From Ruegeria sp. Ofav3-42 (lineage in GTDB: Bacteria > Pseudomonadota > Alphaproteobacteria > Rhodobacterales > Rhodobacteraceae), in assembly GCF_022347725.1 (NCBI RefSeq), contig NZ_JAKRGB010000010.1:124001-188000 (forward strand): a stretch of 64,000 nt of DNA. Direction: 5' to 3'. The notes below the pieces were generated by a model. It had not been told where the DNA came from, ran no database searches, and worked only from the letters and a program-made list of their open reading frames with translations. The stretch's first letter is position 1. Each line of letters begins with the position of its first letter. The position numbers were made by a program, and so were the translations under genes. Shown here piece by piece: positions 16,464 to 26,061 of the stretch.

Positions 16464-17369
16464 CTATTCGAACCCAAGATGTTCCTGACCGCGCTGACGC
16501 GCCAGCAGGATCTGTTTTTGACGCTCGCGGAAACGGGTTTTGTCTGCCTCTGACGTCTCATCGATACATTGATGGCAAGACACGCCATGCTCGTATTCCG
16601 GTCGCTTCATGTCTTCAGGCAGGATGGGACGGCGGCAACCGTGGCACAGATTGTGCGGCCCCTTGACCAGTCCGTGACCGACGGAGACGCGATTGTCGAA
16701 GACAAAGCACTCACCCTGCCAGATGCTGTCGTCCGCAGGCATCTCTTCGAGATAGCGCAGGATACCACCCTTGAGGTGATAAACGTCCTCGACCCCCTGC
16801 CCCAGCAGGAAGTTGGTCGATTTCTCACAGCGGATGCCGCCGGTGCAGAACATGGCGACGCGCTTGTTGTGAAAGCGGTCCTTGTTTTCTTCCCACCACG
16901 CCGGGAAATCGCGGAAACTGGCCGTTTCAGGGTCTATTGCGCCCTCAAACGTGCCAATCGCCACCTCGTAATCGTTGCGGGTGTCGATCACCACCACATC
17001 ATCGGATCGGATCAGATCGTTCCATTCCTCGGGCTCGACATAGTTGCCGACGCGGGCGCGCGGATCGACATCCGGCTGGCCCATGGTAACGATTTCTTTC
17101 TTCAGTCGCACCTTCATCTTGCCAAAGGGGGGATTATCAGACGTGGCTTCTTTCCACTCCAGATCGGCGCATCCGGGCAAGGCTTTGATATGGGCCAGAA
17201 CCGCATCGATCCCGGCGCGGGGACCGGCGATGGTGCCGTTGATCCCTTCGGCGGCCAGCAACAATGTGCCTTTCACCGATTGCGCACGGCAAAGATCCAG
17301 CAGCGGCTCGCGCAGGGCAACGTGATCCGCAAAACGGGTGAAGTGATAAAGAGCAGCGATCGTATACAT
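16464..17369 (-). CDS. trhO: tRNA uridine-34 hydroxylase TrhO (YceA-type rhodanese protein)
   Basis: 301 residues. An N-terminal acylphosphatase-like domain (YHFTRFADH ... EGINGTIAGP) precedes a rhodanese domain with DTRNDYEVAIGTFEGA and the catalytic Cys loop FCTGGIRCEKS. A C-terminal Cys-rich tail contains HNLCHGCRRPI and SCHQC, probably a metal site. The family hydroxylates uridine 34 of some tRNAs, giving 5-hydroxyuridine. Its length suits the family. It is transcribed alone, divergent from pncA with ~95 bases between. Confidence 0.92.
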   Translation of the reverse strand: MYTIAALYHFTRFADHVALREPLLDLCRAQSVKGTLLLAAEGINGTIAGPRAGIDAVLAHIKALPGCADLEWKEATSDNPPFGKMKVRLKKEIVTMGQPDVDPRARVGNYVEPEEWNDLIRSDDVVVIDTRNDYEVAIGTFEGAIDPETASFRDFPAWWEENKDRFHNKRVAMFCTGGIRCEKSTNFLLGQGVEDVYHLKGGILRYLEEMPADDSIWQGECFVFDNRVSVGHGLVKGPHNLCHGCRRPILPEDMKRPEYEHGVSCHQCIDETSEADKTRFRERQKQILLARQRGQEHLGFE

Positions 17370-17465
17370 GCGCGCGGTCTAAACCTGCTGGCCAAGAGTC
17401 GCAAGGGACCGGATTGACGCCTTCCGCCCAGCCCCCTACCGATAAGACAATGCGAGGAGACCCCG

Positions 17466-18059
17466 ATGACCCATGCCCTGATTGTAGTCGACGTTCAAAA
17501 CGACTTTTGCCCCGGCGGAGCGCTGGCCGTACCAGGCGGCGATGAAGTCGTGGCACCCATCAACGCGATGATGGACGAGTTCGACACCGTGATCCTGACG
17601 CAGGACTGGCACCCGGCTGGGCATTCTTCCTTCGCCAGCGAACATGACAGCAAGAATCCTTTTGACATGACCGACATGCATTACGGACCGCAGGTCCTTT
17701 GGCCGGATCACTGTGTTCAGGGCACCGAGGGAGCCAGCTTTCACCCGGACCTGAAAACGCACGCCGATCTGGTCATTCGCAAAGGGTTTCGGCCCGGTAT
17801 CGACAGTTACTCGGCTTTTTTCGAAAACGATCAGAAGACCCCAACAGGATTGGAAGGGTATCTGAAATCACGCGGCATCACCAAGCTGACCCTTGTTGGT
17901 CTGGCGACGGATTTCTGCGTGCATTTCTCGGCCGTTGACGCCGCTCGGTTGGGTTTTGATGTCACCGTTCGTTTGGACGCTTGCCGTGCAATTGACCTCG
18001 ACGGTTCGCTGGCAGCGGCAGAGGCTGCGATGCGTGACGCTGGCGTTGCGCTGATCTAA
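17466..18059 (+). CDS. pncA: Nicotinamidase
   Basis: 197 residues of the isochorismatase fold. Converts nicotinamide to nicotinate for NAD salvage. The catalytic triad is visible as Asp9 (IVVDVQNDF), the Lys in VIRKGFRPG and the Cys in LATDFCVHFSA; metal-binding residues fit DWHPAGHSSF. AGGAG lies seven bases before the ATG. pncB, the next enzyme in the Preiss-Handler route, is ~700 bases further on with an unrelated gene facing between them. Its stop overlaps the stop region of that opposing gene by four bases. Confidence 0.95.
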   Translation: MTHALIVVDVQNDFCPGGALAVPGGDEVVAPINAMMDEFDTVILTQDWHPAGHSSFASEHDSKNPFDMTDMHYGPQVLWPDHCVQGTEGASFHPDLKTHADLVIRKGFRPGIDSYSAFFENDQKTPTGLEGYLKSRGITKLTLVGLATDFCVHFSAVDAARLGFDVTVRLDACRAIDLDGSLAAAEAAMRDAGVALI

Positions 18060-18589
18060 GGCGCGGAACCTTTTTCGGCAAGATACCTGAGCACTGCAAA
18101 CAAAATCACCGCCAATCCTAGTGCGATGCCAATTCGTCCCGGCAATGTCCGGCGCTCTGGCGTCGCGGGTGATTTGTAGCGTGGGTTTGGTTTCCAGTTT
18201 TCGACTTTCGGGCGTTGCTCGTTGCGCGGTTTGGCCGTTCTGACGTCATCCAAAAAGCGATGGAAATCGAACTCACCGCAATATTCGCCCTGAATTCCCA
18301 TATCGCGAATATTGGCGAATAATGCGCGTAAAATCCGCTCGCGCTCGGGCATGTCGTGCGGCGGGAAGAACCCATGTGTCAGGTCACTGCTGGTGGATTC
18401 CAGATCAAACCCGGCATCCTGAAAGATTTTTCGGATTTTGGGCGATGCAGCTCTAAGGGCGTCAGCGGTTTTGACATTGCGAAACTGCGCGCGTGCAGTC
18501 GCACCGCTCGACGCGTCGGATTGCGCTGAATTGGGATCTTTTTCCCGCTGTTCACCAACAACGATGTCAAAATCGTACTCGAGAACCAT
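18056..18589 (-). CDS. Unknown protein with C-terminal membrane anchor
   Basis: 177 residues. No recognised family. The first ~125 residues are soluble and include LRAASPKIRKIFQDAGFDLES and REYCGEFDF-like patches; a basic Pro-rich linker (~125-150) leads to one membrane helix (~152-168) and a short tail, so the body should face the cytoplasm as a tail-anchored protein. The Shine-Dalgarno is weak (GGTGA). It is convergent with pncA and divergent from pncB, sharing the region that holds a strong inverted repeat. It may be a lineage-specific roseobacter gene; a function cannot be assigned. Confidence 0.6.
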   Translation of the reverse strand: MVLEYDFDIVVGEQREKDPNSAQSDASSGATARAQFRNVKTADALRAASPKIRKIFQDAGFDLESTSSDLTHGFFPPHDMPERERILRALFANIRDMGIQGEYCGEFDFHRFLDDVRTAKPRNEQRPKVENWKPNPRYKSPATPERRTLPGRIGIALGLAVILFAVLRYLAEKGSAP

Positions 18590-18620
18590 TCACCAACTTA
18601 ACCTTGTTCAACCATCCCTT

Positions 18621-18644
18621 TCTTTTCACTAAACGGTGAAAAGA
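18621..18644. promoter_or_regulatory. Perfect inverted repeat upstream of pncB (candidate operator)
   Basis: TCTTTTCAC-TAAACG-GTGAAAAGA: exact 9-base arms with a 6-base spacer, 110 bases before the pncB start and 32 bases before the divergent gene. The shape suits a dimeric repressor. I cannot match it with confidence to a known NAD regulator site. Confidence 0.5.
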
Positions 18645-18754
18645 CTACACAATATGCTCGGATTGTGACCTGACCTTGTCATTGTTATCATTCTAGCGAC
18701 TCTTGCCATTCCACGCACCGATTGATCTAACAACGGAAATCGCAGGAGTTCCCC

Positions 18755-20047
18755 ATGGTCGATATTGCGACGCGTGTGTACAATCATAAATGGAAGATTG
18801 ACCCGATTGTACGGTCTTTGATCGACACGGATTTCTACAAACTGCTGATGTGCCAGTCAGTGTTTCGAAATAAGCCCCAAACGGACGTGGCTTTTTCACT
18901 GATAAACCGGTCGAATCACATTCCGTTGGCCAAACTCATCGACGAGGGCGAGCTGCGCGAGCAGTTGGATCACATCCGCTCGCTCAGCCTCAGCCGGGGG
19001 GAAAGCACCTGGCTGCGGGGGAACACGTTCTATGGCAAACGCCAGATGTTTCGCTCGGATTTCATGGAATGGTTCGAAAGCCTGCGCCTGCCGCCCTATC
19101 ACCTGGAACGGAAGGGTGATCAGTACGAACTGACCTTCGAGGGCAAATGGCACGAGGTCATGCTGTGGGAAATCCCGGCCCTGGCCGTTCTGATGGAACT
19201 GCGTTCGCGCGCGGTGCTGAACGACATGCGGCGGTTCGAACTGCAGGTGTTGTATGCCCGCGCCATGACCCGCGTTTGGGAGAAAATCGAGAAACTGCGG
19301 GAAATTGACGGGCTGGGGATCGCCGATTTCGGGACTCGCCGCAGACATAGCTTCCTGTGGCAGGACTGGTGTGTGCAAGCCATGATCGAGGGGTTGGGGC
19401 CGTCGTTTACCGGTACTTCGAACTGCCTGATCGCCATGCGGCGCGAGGTCGAAGCCATCGGCACCAACGCGCACGAGCTGCCGATGGTGTATTCTGCTTT
19501 GGCCAAGGATGACGCCCAGCTAGCGCAGGCCCCTTATGACGTGCTGAGTGATTGGCACGAGGAACATGACGGCAATCTGCGCATCATCCTGCCGGACACC
19601 TATGGCACTCAGGGATTTCTCGACCGCGCACCTGATTGGCTGGCGGGTTGGACCGGCATTCGGATCGACAGTGGCGATCCGGCGGCGGGCGCGGAAACGG
19701 CTATCGATTGGTGGAATTCGCGCGGGGAAGACCCCATGGAAAAACGCGTTATCTTTTCTGATGGGTTGGACGTCGAAAAGATCCGAGAGTTGCACACACA
19801 GTTTGCCCAACGCACCAAAGTCTCGTTTGGTTGGGGCACTTTGCTGACCAACGATTTCCGCGGGCTTGTGCCAAATGACGCGCTGGCACCGTTCTCTCTG
19901 GTCTGCAAAGCGGTTTCCGCCAATGGTCAGCCAACCGTGAAACTGTCGGACAACCCCGAAAAGGCGATGGGACCAAAGGATGAAATCGCACGCTACAAAC
20001 GTGTGTTTGGAGTGGGCATACAAGAGGCAATCGAGGTGATCGTTTAG
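18755..20047 (+). CDS. pncB: Nicotinate phosphoribosyltransferase
   Basis: 430 residues. Makes nicotinate mononucleotide from nicotinate and PRPP with ATP, in NAD salvage. Family signatures are DTDFYKLLMCQSVF near ~24-37, the His-containing block RRRHSFLWQD (its His is the autophosphorylation site in known members), EVEAIGTNAHELPMVYSA and IRIDSGDPAAGAE. AGGAG sits nine bases before the ATG. It works with PncA upstream. The intergenic inverted repeat at 18621-18644 may control it. Convergent with the next aldehyde dehydrogenase gene, with three bases between stops. Confidence 0.95.
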   Translation: MVDIATRVYNHKWKIDPIVRSLIDTDFYKLLMCQSVFRNKPQTDVAFSLINRSNHIPLAKLIDEGELREQLDHIRSLSLSRGESTWLRGNTFYGKRQMFRSDFMEWFESLRLPPYHLERKGDQYELTFEGKWHEVMLWEIPALAVLMELRSRAVLNDMRRFELQVLYARAMTRVWEKIEKLREIDGLGIADFGTRRRHSFLWQDWCVQAMIEGLGPSFTGTSNCLIAMRREVEAIGTNAHELPMVYSALAKDDAQLAQAPYDVLSDWHEEHDGNLRIILPDTYGTQGFLDRAPDWLAGWTGIRIDSGDPAAGAETAIDWWNSRGEDPMEKRVIFSDGLDVEKIRELHTQFAQRTKVSFGWGTLLTNDFRGLVPNDALAPFSLVCKAVSANGQPTVKLSDNPEKAMGPKDEIARYKRVFGVGIQEAIEVIV

Positions 20048-20050
20048 TCT

Positions 20051-21502
20051 CTAGCCATGAAAGGCTGCGACGGTTTTCAGCTGTGAGAACCCGTAAAGGG
20101 CCTCGAACCCCTTTTCGCGACCGTGGCCGGATTTTCCGACGCCGCCAAAGGGCAGTTCAACACCGCCGCCCGCACCGTAGTTGTTGATAAACACCTGCCC
20201 CGAATGCAGCTGCTTTGCCAACCGCATCTGCCGCGCACCATCGCGTGTCCAGACGCTGGCCACCAGCCCATAATCGGTGCCGTTGGCGATCCGCACCGCT
20301 TCTTCTTCGGTGTCAAACGGGATCAGAACCTGAACCGGGCCGAAGATTTCGTCCTTGGCCAGAACGTGATCCGGGGGGACATCTGCGAACAGCGTCGGCA
20401 GAACATAAGCGCCCTCGGGCGGGGTGCCATCGGCAATCTGCCCCTGGCCCGCAACAGATAGGTCCGCGCCCTTGGCCAGAAACCCCTCAACAATGTCCTT
20501 CTGACGAGCGGAAATCAGGGGACCAACGCCCAGATCCTCTTGCGCCGGGCCAACGGTCAGGTCCGCATAGGCCGCCGCCATGCGCTGTCTGACCTGATCA
20601 TAGACGCCCCGCTGCACCAGAATGCGCGATGAGGCCGAACAGGTCTGCCCCGCATTCTGAATGCCCGCATTGACCAGAAATGGCAGCGCAGCGTCCAGAT
20701 CGGCATCGTCGAAAACCAGCTGGGGCGACTTCCCCCCCAGCTCCAGCGTAACCGGCACCACATTGCGCCCCGCCGCCTGTTGCACAAGCGCGCCGGTAGC
20801 GACCGAGCCGGTGAACGAGATATGGTGCACGTCTGGATGACCCGACAGTGCAGCCCCGGCCTCTGCCCCTAATCCGGGGATAACGTTCAACGCACCGGCG
20901 GGTAAACCTGCCTCTTGTGCCAGATGCGCAAAGGCCAACGCGGTCAGACAGGCCTCTTCCGCAGGTTTCAGAACACACGCATTGCCCATCGCCAGCGCAG
21001 CGCCGACTGAACGGCCAATGATCTGCATTGGGTAATTCCAAGGCACGATATGCCCGGTCACGCCATGCGGTTCGCGCAGGGTATAGACAGTATAACCGTC
21101 CAGATACGGGATGGTCTCGCCCATCACCTTGTCCGCAGCCCCGCCGTAGAATTCACAATACCGTGCCAGAGCCACGGCGTCTGCCCGCGCCTGGGTCAGT
21201 GGCTTGCCCACATCCATGGCCTCAAGCGCCGCCAACTCGTCGACGCGCGCGGTCACCAACTGCCCCAGACGGGTCAGGATACGGCCACGTTCCAGCGCCG
21301 TCATGCACCCCCATTCACCGCTCAGCGCGGTTTGCGCAGCGATGACGGCGGCGTCCACGTCCTGCGCATCACCCGCAGCGATCCGGCAGATTTCCGAACC
21401 TTCCGAAGGGTTGATCAACGGCAAAGTCTTTTGCGACGCAGGCGCAATCCAGCTGCCGCCAATCAGACACAGGCTGGGATCAAACCAAAGGGGGCAGGAC
21501 AT
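20051..21502 (-). CDS. Aldehyde dehydrogenase, last gene of the ABC transporter operon
   Basis: 483 residues of the NAD(P)-dependent aldehyde dehydrogenase superfamily. Motifs: HIVPWNYPMQI (cofactor site), FTGSVATG, the general base in ELGGKSPQLVF, and the nucleophilic Cys in NAGQTCSASSRI. The ATG at 21502 has AGGAG seven bases upstream; the longer open frame lacks support. It lies 34 bases after the ABC ATPase gene on the same strand, so it is probably co-transcribed and may oxidise an aldehyde derived from the imported solute. It is distinct from betB; amino- or betaine-aldehyde substrates are conceivable but not shown. Confidence 0.85.
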   Translation of the reverse strand: MSCPLWFDPSLCLIGGSWIAPASQKTLPLINPSEGSEICRIAAGDAQDVDAAVIAAQTALSGEWGCMTALERGRILTRLGQLVTARVDELAALEAMDVGKPLTQARADAVALARYCEFYGGAADKVMGETIPYLDGYTVYTLREPHGVTGHIVPWNYPMQIIGRSVGAALAMGNACVLKPAEEACLTALAFAHLAQEAGLPAGALNVIPGLGAEAGAALSGHPDVHHISFTGSVATGALVQQAAGRNVVPVTLELGGKSPQLVFDDADLDAALPFLVNAGIQNAGQTCSASSRILVQRGVYDQVRQRMAAAYADLTVGPAQEDLGVGPLISARQKDIVEGFLAKGADLSVAGQGQIADGTPPEGAYVLPTLFADVPPDHVLAKDEIFGPVQVLIPFDTEEEAVRIANGTDYGLVASVWTRDGARQMRLAKQLHSGQVFINNYGAGGGVELPFGGVGKSGHGREKGFEALYGFSQLKTVAAFHG

Positions 21503-21536
21503 GTGAGTCTCCTTATTCGGCTCTAACACAGGGTAT

Positions 21537-23135
21537 TCATGCTACTTCCTGACCAAAATCCGGTAAAGTCGGCGCAGCATTGATCAGGTCTTTCGTGTAT
21601 TGATGTTGCGGGTCAGAGAAGACGCTTTCCGTGTCCCCTTCTTCCACGATCTTGCCAGCCCGCATCACCATTACGCGATCGGTGATGGTGCGTACGACGC
21701 TCAGATCGTGGCTGATAAACAGGTAGGTCAGATCATAGGCCTCGCACAGTTCGGCCAGCAGATCGAGGATCTGCGCCCGGACCGAAACGTCGAGGGCCGA
21801 AACCGCCTCATCAAACAGGATCAGTTCCGGGCGAATAATCAAGGCACGTGCGATGGCGATCCGCTGCCGTTGACCGCCGGAAAACTCATGGATGTACTTT
21901 CCCATGTCATCGGGGCTCAGGCCCACAGCTGTCAGCATTTCTGCGATCCGGTCTTCCATCTCCCTTCCCCTGGGTGGGGAGTCGAGCAGGTGAAACGGCT
22001 CAGTAACCAGACGGGCAACGCGGTGACGAGGGTTGAAGCTGCCGTAGGGGTCCTGAAAGACCACCTGCATCTTGCGGCGCACCGCCAGATTGGGTTTGTG
22101 GCCCGAAAACACTGGTTGACCGTCCAGACGAATGTCGCCGACCTGTACCTCCTCAAGCCCCAATATCGCCCGAGTTAGGGTCGATTTCCCGCATCCGGAT
22201 TCCCCAACCAACCCCAAGCGCTCACCCCGGTTGAGGGTAAAGCTGACGCGATCCACAGCCCGGTGATGTTGTGGCGTATCGAACAGCCGTTTCCGAGGTA
22301 ATCGGTAGTCGCGCACGACGTTGGTCACCTCAAGCAGCGGCTGCGACTGCGCAGTTTCGGGCAACGCTACCTGATGGCCCGAAGCTTCGAACAGCATGCG
22401 GGTGTATGGATGCTGCATATGACGCAACAGATGACTGGTCGCGCCGGTTTCAACCACTTCGCCGTGACGCATCACAACGATCTGGTCGGCCATACCTGCA
22501 ACGACAGCCAGATCATGGGTGATCATCAGCAGGCCCATGCCGTATTCTGATACCAGCCCTTTGAGCAGGTCGAGGATTTGCGCCTGTGTCGTCACATCCA
22601 GCGCGGTGGTCGGTTCATCCGCGATCAGAAGTTTCGGGCGCAAGGCAATGGCCATGGCGATCACGACGCGCTGGCGCTGACCGCCGGACAATTCGTGAGG
22701 GAAACGGGATAGAGGAAATCGATCCGGAGGCAGCCCAACCCGGCTCAGCACTTCCGCAGCCCGGTCGTGGGCGTGCGCGCGCGGCATGGCCTTGTGGATC
22801 AAGATGGATTCCATCACCTGATCGCCGATGGTTTTGACCGGGTTCAATGCGGTCATCGGCTCCTGAAACACCATGCCGATCGAGGCACCACGCAGGGCGC
22901 ACATGTCACTCTCGGGACGGTTCACCAGATCATGGCCATTCAATCGGATCGCACCCTCCGCTTCAGCCCCGTTCGGCAAAAGCTGCATTACCGCGAGTGC
23001 AGTCATCGACTTGCCCGACCCGCTTTCACCCGTAACGGCCACGATCTGACCCGGTGCAATGGACAGATTAACTTGTTTCAGGATGTCCGCCCCGTGAATG
23101 GACAGCGACAGGTTTTCGATCTGAAGCAAACTCAT
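21537..23135 (-). CDS. Peptide/opine-type ABC transporter ATPase, two fused nucleotide-binding domains
   Basis: 532 residues, equal to DppD plus DppF in one chain. First domain (~1-255): Walker [11 protein letters not shown], signature [12 protein letters not shown], Walker B LLIADEP. Second domain (~270-525): Walker [12 protein letters not shown], signature [12 protein letters not shown], Walker B LILFDEA. It powers uptake through the two permeases upstream, with which it shares an ATGA overlap. The opposite-strand neighbour pncB is unrelated. The fused form is common in roseobacter family 5 systems. Confidence 0.94.
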   Translation of the reverse strand: MSLLQIENLSLSIHGADILKQVNLSIAPGQIVAVTGESGSGKSMTALAVMQLLPNGAEAEGAIRLNGHDLVNRPESDMCALRGASIGMVFQEPMTALNPVKTIGDQVMESILIHKAMPRAHAHDRAAEVLSRVGLPPDRFPLSRFPHELSGGQRQRVVIAMAIALRPKLLIADEPTTALDVTTQAQILDLLKGLVSEYGMGLLMITHDLAVVAGMADQIVVMRHGEVVETGATSHLLRHMQHPYTRMLFEASGHQVALPETAQSQPLLEVTNVVRDYRLPRKRLFDTPQHHRAVDRVSFTLNRGERLGLVGESGCGKSTLTRAILGLEEVQVGDIRLDGQPVFSGHKPNLAVRRKMQVVFQDPYGSFNPRHRVARLVTEPFHLLDSPPRGREMEDRIAEMLTAVGLSPDDMGKYIHEFSGGQRQRIAIARALIIRPELILFDEAVSALDVSVRAQILDLLAELCEAYDLTYLFISHDLSVVRTITDRVMVMRAGKIVEEGDTESVFSDPQHQYTKDLINAAPTLPDFGQEVA

Positions 23136-23947
23136 GCGCGCGCCACCCTGATCCGGGGGTCCAGCCAGTCGCGAAGGCCGTCGCCCAGCAGGTTCAGCCC
23201 AAGCACTGTAACAATGATCGCCAGACCGGGAATCAGAGCCAAATGCGGGGCAAAACTGAACATTGTCTGCGCGTCAGCCAGCATTCGCCCCCAGCTGGGC
23301 GTCGGTGGTTGTGCCCCAAGACCAACATAGGACAAGCCCGCCTCAGCCAGAATACCCAGCGAGAACTGGATAGTACCCTGAACGATCAGAAGGTTGGCCA
23401 CATTGGGCAAGATATGCTCGGCCGATATCCGTGCAGCCCCTTTGCCCGAGACCCGCGCGGCCAAAATAAACTCACTCTCCCATAGTGACAGGGCCGCGCC
23501 ACGAGTGATGCGGGCGAAGACGGGGATGTTGAAGATGCCGATGGCGATTATGGCGTTGATGGCTCCGGCACCGAGTACGGCAGTGATCAGGATGGCGATG
23601 ACCAATGAAGGGAAAGCAAAAACCAGATCGTTGCCGCGCATGATCAACTCGTCCAGCCAGGATCCCTTGCGCGCGGCTGCTGCCAGGCCCAAAGGCACGC
23701 CCAGCGCCATGCCGATACCAACCGCCACCAGAGCCACCGCAATAGATGTGCGCGCGCCAACCATGATCATCGAGAACATGTCCCGGCCGAAATGATCTGT
23801 GCCGAACCAGTGCTGCGCGCTTGGTGGTTGCAGCTTGTCGGGGATGTTCAGCGCGGCGTAATCGTAGGGCGTCCAGACAAATGACACCAGCGCTGCCAGC
23901 AGGACCAGCGATGACAGGAATGCACCAAGGATCAGGCTACGGCTCAT
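23132..23947 (-). CDS. ABC transporter permease, DppC type
   Basis: 271 residues. Inner-membrane permease of a family 5 importer with six predicted helices. The N-terminus has a helix (~7-28), then HWFGTDHFGRDMFSMIMVGA, a hallmark of DppC/OppC. The EAA-like loop contacting the ATPase reads AARVSGKGAARISAEHILPN. Its start overlaps the stop of the DppB-type gene and its stop overlaps the ATPase start, so the three are translationally coupled. Confidence 0.94.
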   Translation of the reverse strand: MSRSLILGAFLSSLVLLAALVSFVWTPYDYAALNIPDKLQPPSAQHWFGTDHFGRDMFSMIMVGARTSIAVALVAVGIGMALGVPLGLAAAARKGSWLDELIMRGNDLVFAFPSLVIAILITAVLGAGAINAIIAIGIFNIPVFARITRGAALSLWESEFILAARVSGKGAARISAEHILPNVANLLIVQGTIQFSLGILAEAGLSYVGLGAQPPTPSWGRMLADAQTMFSFAPHLALIPGLAIIVTVLGLNLLGDGLRDWLDPRIRVARA

Positions 23948-24891
23948 GTCCGGCTCCTTAACCTTGGATCAACAGCGGCATAGGCCAGATCGACCAAAAA
24001 GTTCACCGTGATGACGGCAAAGACCAGCAGCATGACCACGGATTCCACCACGATCAGATCGCGGGCCGAGATCGCTTGAAACACCAGCCGCCCGAGGCCG
24101 GGCAGATAGAACACCTGTTCGATGATGATTGATCCCGCCAGCAGGAACGAAAACTGCAAACCGATGATGGTCAGAACCGGAATCAGCGCATTGCGTACCC
24201 CGTGCTGCCACAGCGCTTGACGACGCGAAAGCCCTTTGGCCCGCGCAGTGCGCATGAAATCCTCACCCAGGATATCCAACAGGGACGACCGCATAACCCG
24301 CGCCAGAATGGCCGCCTGCGGCAGGGCCAGCGCGATTGCTGGCAAGGTCAGGGAGTGTATCCCGGTCCAGAATCCTTTGTCCCAGCCTGAGAACCCTCCG
24401 GCATTGAACCAGCGCAGGTTGATGGCAAAGATCAGGACCAGCATCATCGCGAACCAGAAATTCGGCACGGCAATACCCAGTTGCGTTGCCCCCATCACCG
24501 TCAGATCGCCCGGCTTACCCCTGCGGGCGGCAGCATAGATACCTACCGGAAATGCAATTGCTGTCGACAAGGCCAGTGCATACAGCGCCAAGGGCAGCGA
24601 GACCCACAGCCGGTCCGCGATCATCTGCGAAACAGGTGTGCGATAGGTGTAGGATGTTCCGAAGTCCCCCACCAACATCCCGCTGACCCAGTTGAAATAC
24701 CGCTGAACCTTGGAGACATCCAATCCCAGCTCGGCCCGTAACGCTTCGAGCGTATCTTCCTGCGCGTTGACGCCAAGCATGAAGGATGCCGGATCGCCCG
24801 GTGCCACCTCGATCACGGCGAAGATGACCACCGAGGCAACAGCCAGGCTGATTACCAGCGATATCAGACGTTTGAGAGCATAGCGAAGCAT
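23944..24891 (-). CDS. ABC transporter permease, DppB type
   Basis: 315 residues. The ATG at 24891 gives the usual beginning LRYALKRLISLVISLAVAS with the first helix at ~9-30, then GDPASFMLG and SYTYRTPVSQMIADRL. The EAA loop is RTARAKGLSRRQALWQHGVRN, and the end is FLVDLAYAAVDPRLR, typical of DppB/OppB. A longer frame to 24981 would overlap the ion-channel gene and lacks support. It starts 40 bases after the ion-channel gene stop, with a weak Shine-Dalgarno. Confidence 0.92.
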   Translation of the reverse strand: MLRYALKRLISLVISLAVASVVIFAVIEVAPGDPASFMLGVNAQEDTLEALRAELGLDVSKVQRYFNWVSGMLVGDFGTSYTYRTPVSQMIADRLWVSLPLALYALALSTAIAFPVGIYAAARRGKPGDLTVMGATQLGIAVPNFWFAMMLVLIFAINLRWFNAGGFSGWDKGFWTGIHSLTLPAIALALPQAAILARVMRSSLLDILGEDFMRTARAKGLSRRQALWQHGVRNALIPVLTIIGLQFSFLLAGSIIIEQVFYLPGLGRLVFQAISARDLIVVESVVMLLVFAVITVNFLVDLAYAAVDPRLRSRT

Positions 24892-24931
24892 TGAGGCCAC
24901 GTTAGGGTCACATATGCCGCGGGTCCAGCAC

Positions 24932-26002
24932 CTATGGCACCAGAAGATAGGCAAATACCGCGTAACCGACGATTGCAGCATAGCCCAGCGGATAGATCCA
25001 CTTGATCGCGTAGTTGTCCAGCTTACGCGCGCCGGTTTCGCGCCCCGAGATCTTCAATCTGCGCAGGGCAACGTTGAACACGATCAGTGCCCCTGTCATC
25101 AGGAACATGCATTGCAGAACAAAATCCAGAAATGTCAGGTAGCCCAGCTTTGGCAGGTCTGCGGAAATGGCCCAGTTGAAGGCCACGAACACCAGCAGAT
25201 TGCCCCCGGCAATTTCGATCCGACGACGGTATTCATCCAGAAAGAACAATGCCCAGCCGACCGTGATCAGCACCAGCATCGGCAGGAACACTCGGATAAC
25301 GTAATAGGTCAGGTGCCGGTGCCCCTCAAACACCAGAGCGACCTGATCGCTGTTCTGACCTGACAGGCCGGTCACCTGAGACGTCTCAATTCGCGCATTT
25401 TCAAGGATCCACTCCTCCTCGCCCAGCAAATCCCCCAGGCCCGAGAACTCTTCCAGCGGGTAGTAGGACACATATTGGGACGGAAAGATCGAAACGACCT
25501 CGAAATAAAACTCCTGCGTGTCGAACGGGTATTTGCGAAAGTCGAAATGCGGGGCTTGCAATGTCAGCGAGGATTTCTCGACGTAAAGCACACGGCCATC
25601 GTACCGCAACGAAGCAGCGGATTCGTGTATCCACCTGTTGGATTGTTGATTGTGAATGACGAATGCAGGCACCACCGTCCCGATCTCAGCGGCATGATCG
25701 GCCAGCGCCGGAGGATTAAACACCCGGATATCCCGCCCCACTTCTTGTGGGTCAAAAGCCAGCGCCGGATCGGTCCATTCAACACGCAGCACGACAACGG
25801 CGCCGTAATTCTCGGCCTTCTGGTCGACGCTGGTGATCTGATCGATCTTGATGCCGATACCGACGTCCAGCGGGTTTTCGGGTGTGCCAACCAGAGCGTC
25901 CAACCGATTATCCAGAATGTTCTGTGCTCTGACCGGCCCCAGCGACGCTGCCATCATCGCGGCGGTCAAAAAGGTCAGGGTCAGGGCACGAAACAAAGTC
26001 AT
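24932..26002 (-). CDS. Prokaryotic pentameric ligand-gated ion channel (Cys-loop superfamily)
   Basis: 356 residues with the layout of GLIC/ELIC-type receptors. A signal peptide (~1-26), an all-beta extracellular ligand domain (~30-225) containing the Pro-loop signature YPFDTQ at ~158-163 (the FPFDxQ core of the superfamily, without flanking Cys), and four helices: M1 ~231-255 (with Pro241), M2 ~262-282, M3 ~287-312, M4 ~336-354. The M2-M3 region AFNWAISADLPKLGYLT matches the family pattern AFN...LP..Y.T closely. It lies between the substrate-binding gene and the permeases of an ABC importer on the same strand. Start: ATG at 26002; a TTG five codons earlier is possible. Ligand and ion selectivity are unknown. 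Confidence 0.88.
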   Translation of the reverse strand: MTLFRALTLTFLTAAMMAASLGPVRAQNILDNRLDALVGTPENPLDVGIGIKIDQITSVDQKAENYGAVVVLRVEWTDPALAFDPQEVGRDIRVFNPPALADHAAEIGTVVPAFVIHNQQSNRWIHESAASLRYDGRVLYVEKSSLTLQAPHFDFRKYPFDTQEFYFEVVSIFPSQYVSYYPLEEFSGLGDLLGEEEWILENARIETSQVTGLSGQNSDQVALVFEGHRHLTYYVIRVFLPMLVLITVGWALFFLDEYRRRIEIAGGNLLVFVAFNWAISADLPKLGYLTFLDFVLQCMFLMTGALIVFNVALRRLKISGRETGARKLDNYAIKWIYPLGYAAIVGYAVFAYLLVP

Positions 26003-26027
26003 CAGTAACTTACTCAATACACAGGGC

Positions 26028-26055
26028 GCAGGGACCCGGAACTATGGGTCCCTGC
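26028..26055 (-). other. Intercistronic stem-loop after the binding-protein gene
   Basis: GCAGGGACCC and its exact complement enclose an 8-base loop (10-bp stem), seven bases after the binding-protein stop and 26 bases before the channel gene ATG. No U-run follows. Such hairpins after a binding-protein gene commonly stabilise its message and limit expression of the genes downstream. Confidence 0.65.
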
Positions 26056-26061
26056 TTCAGA

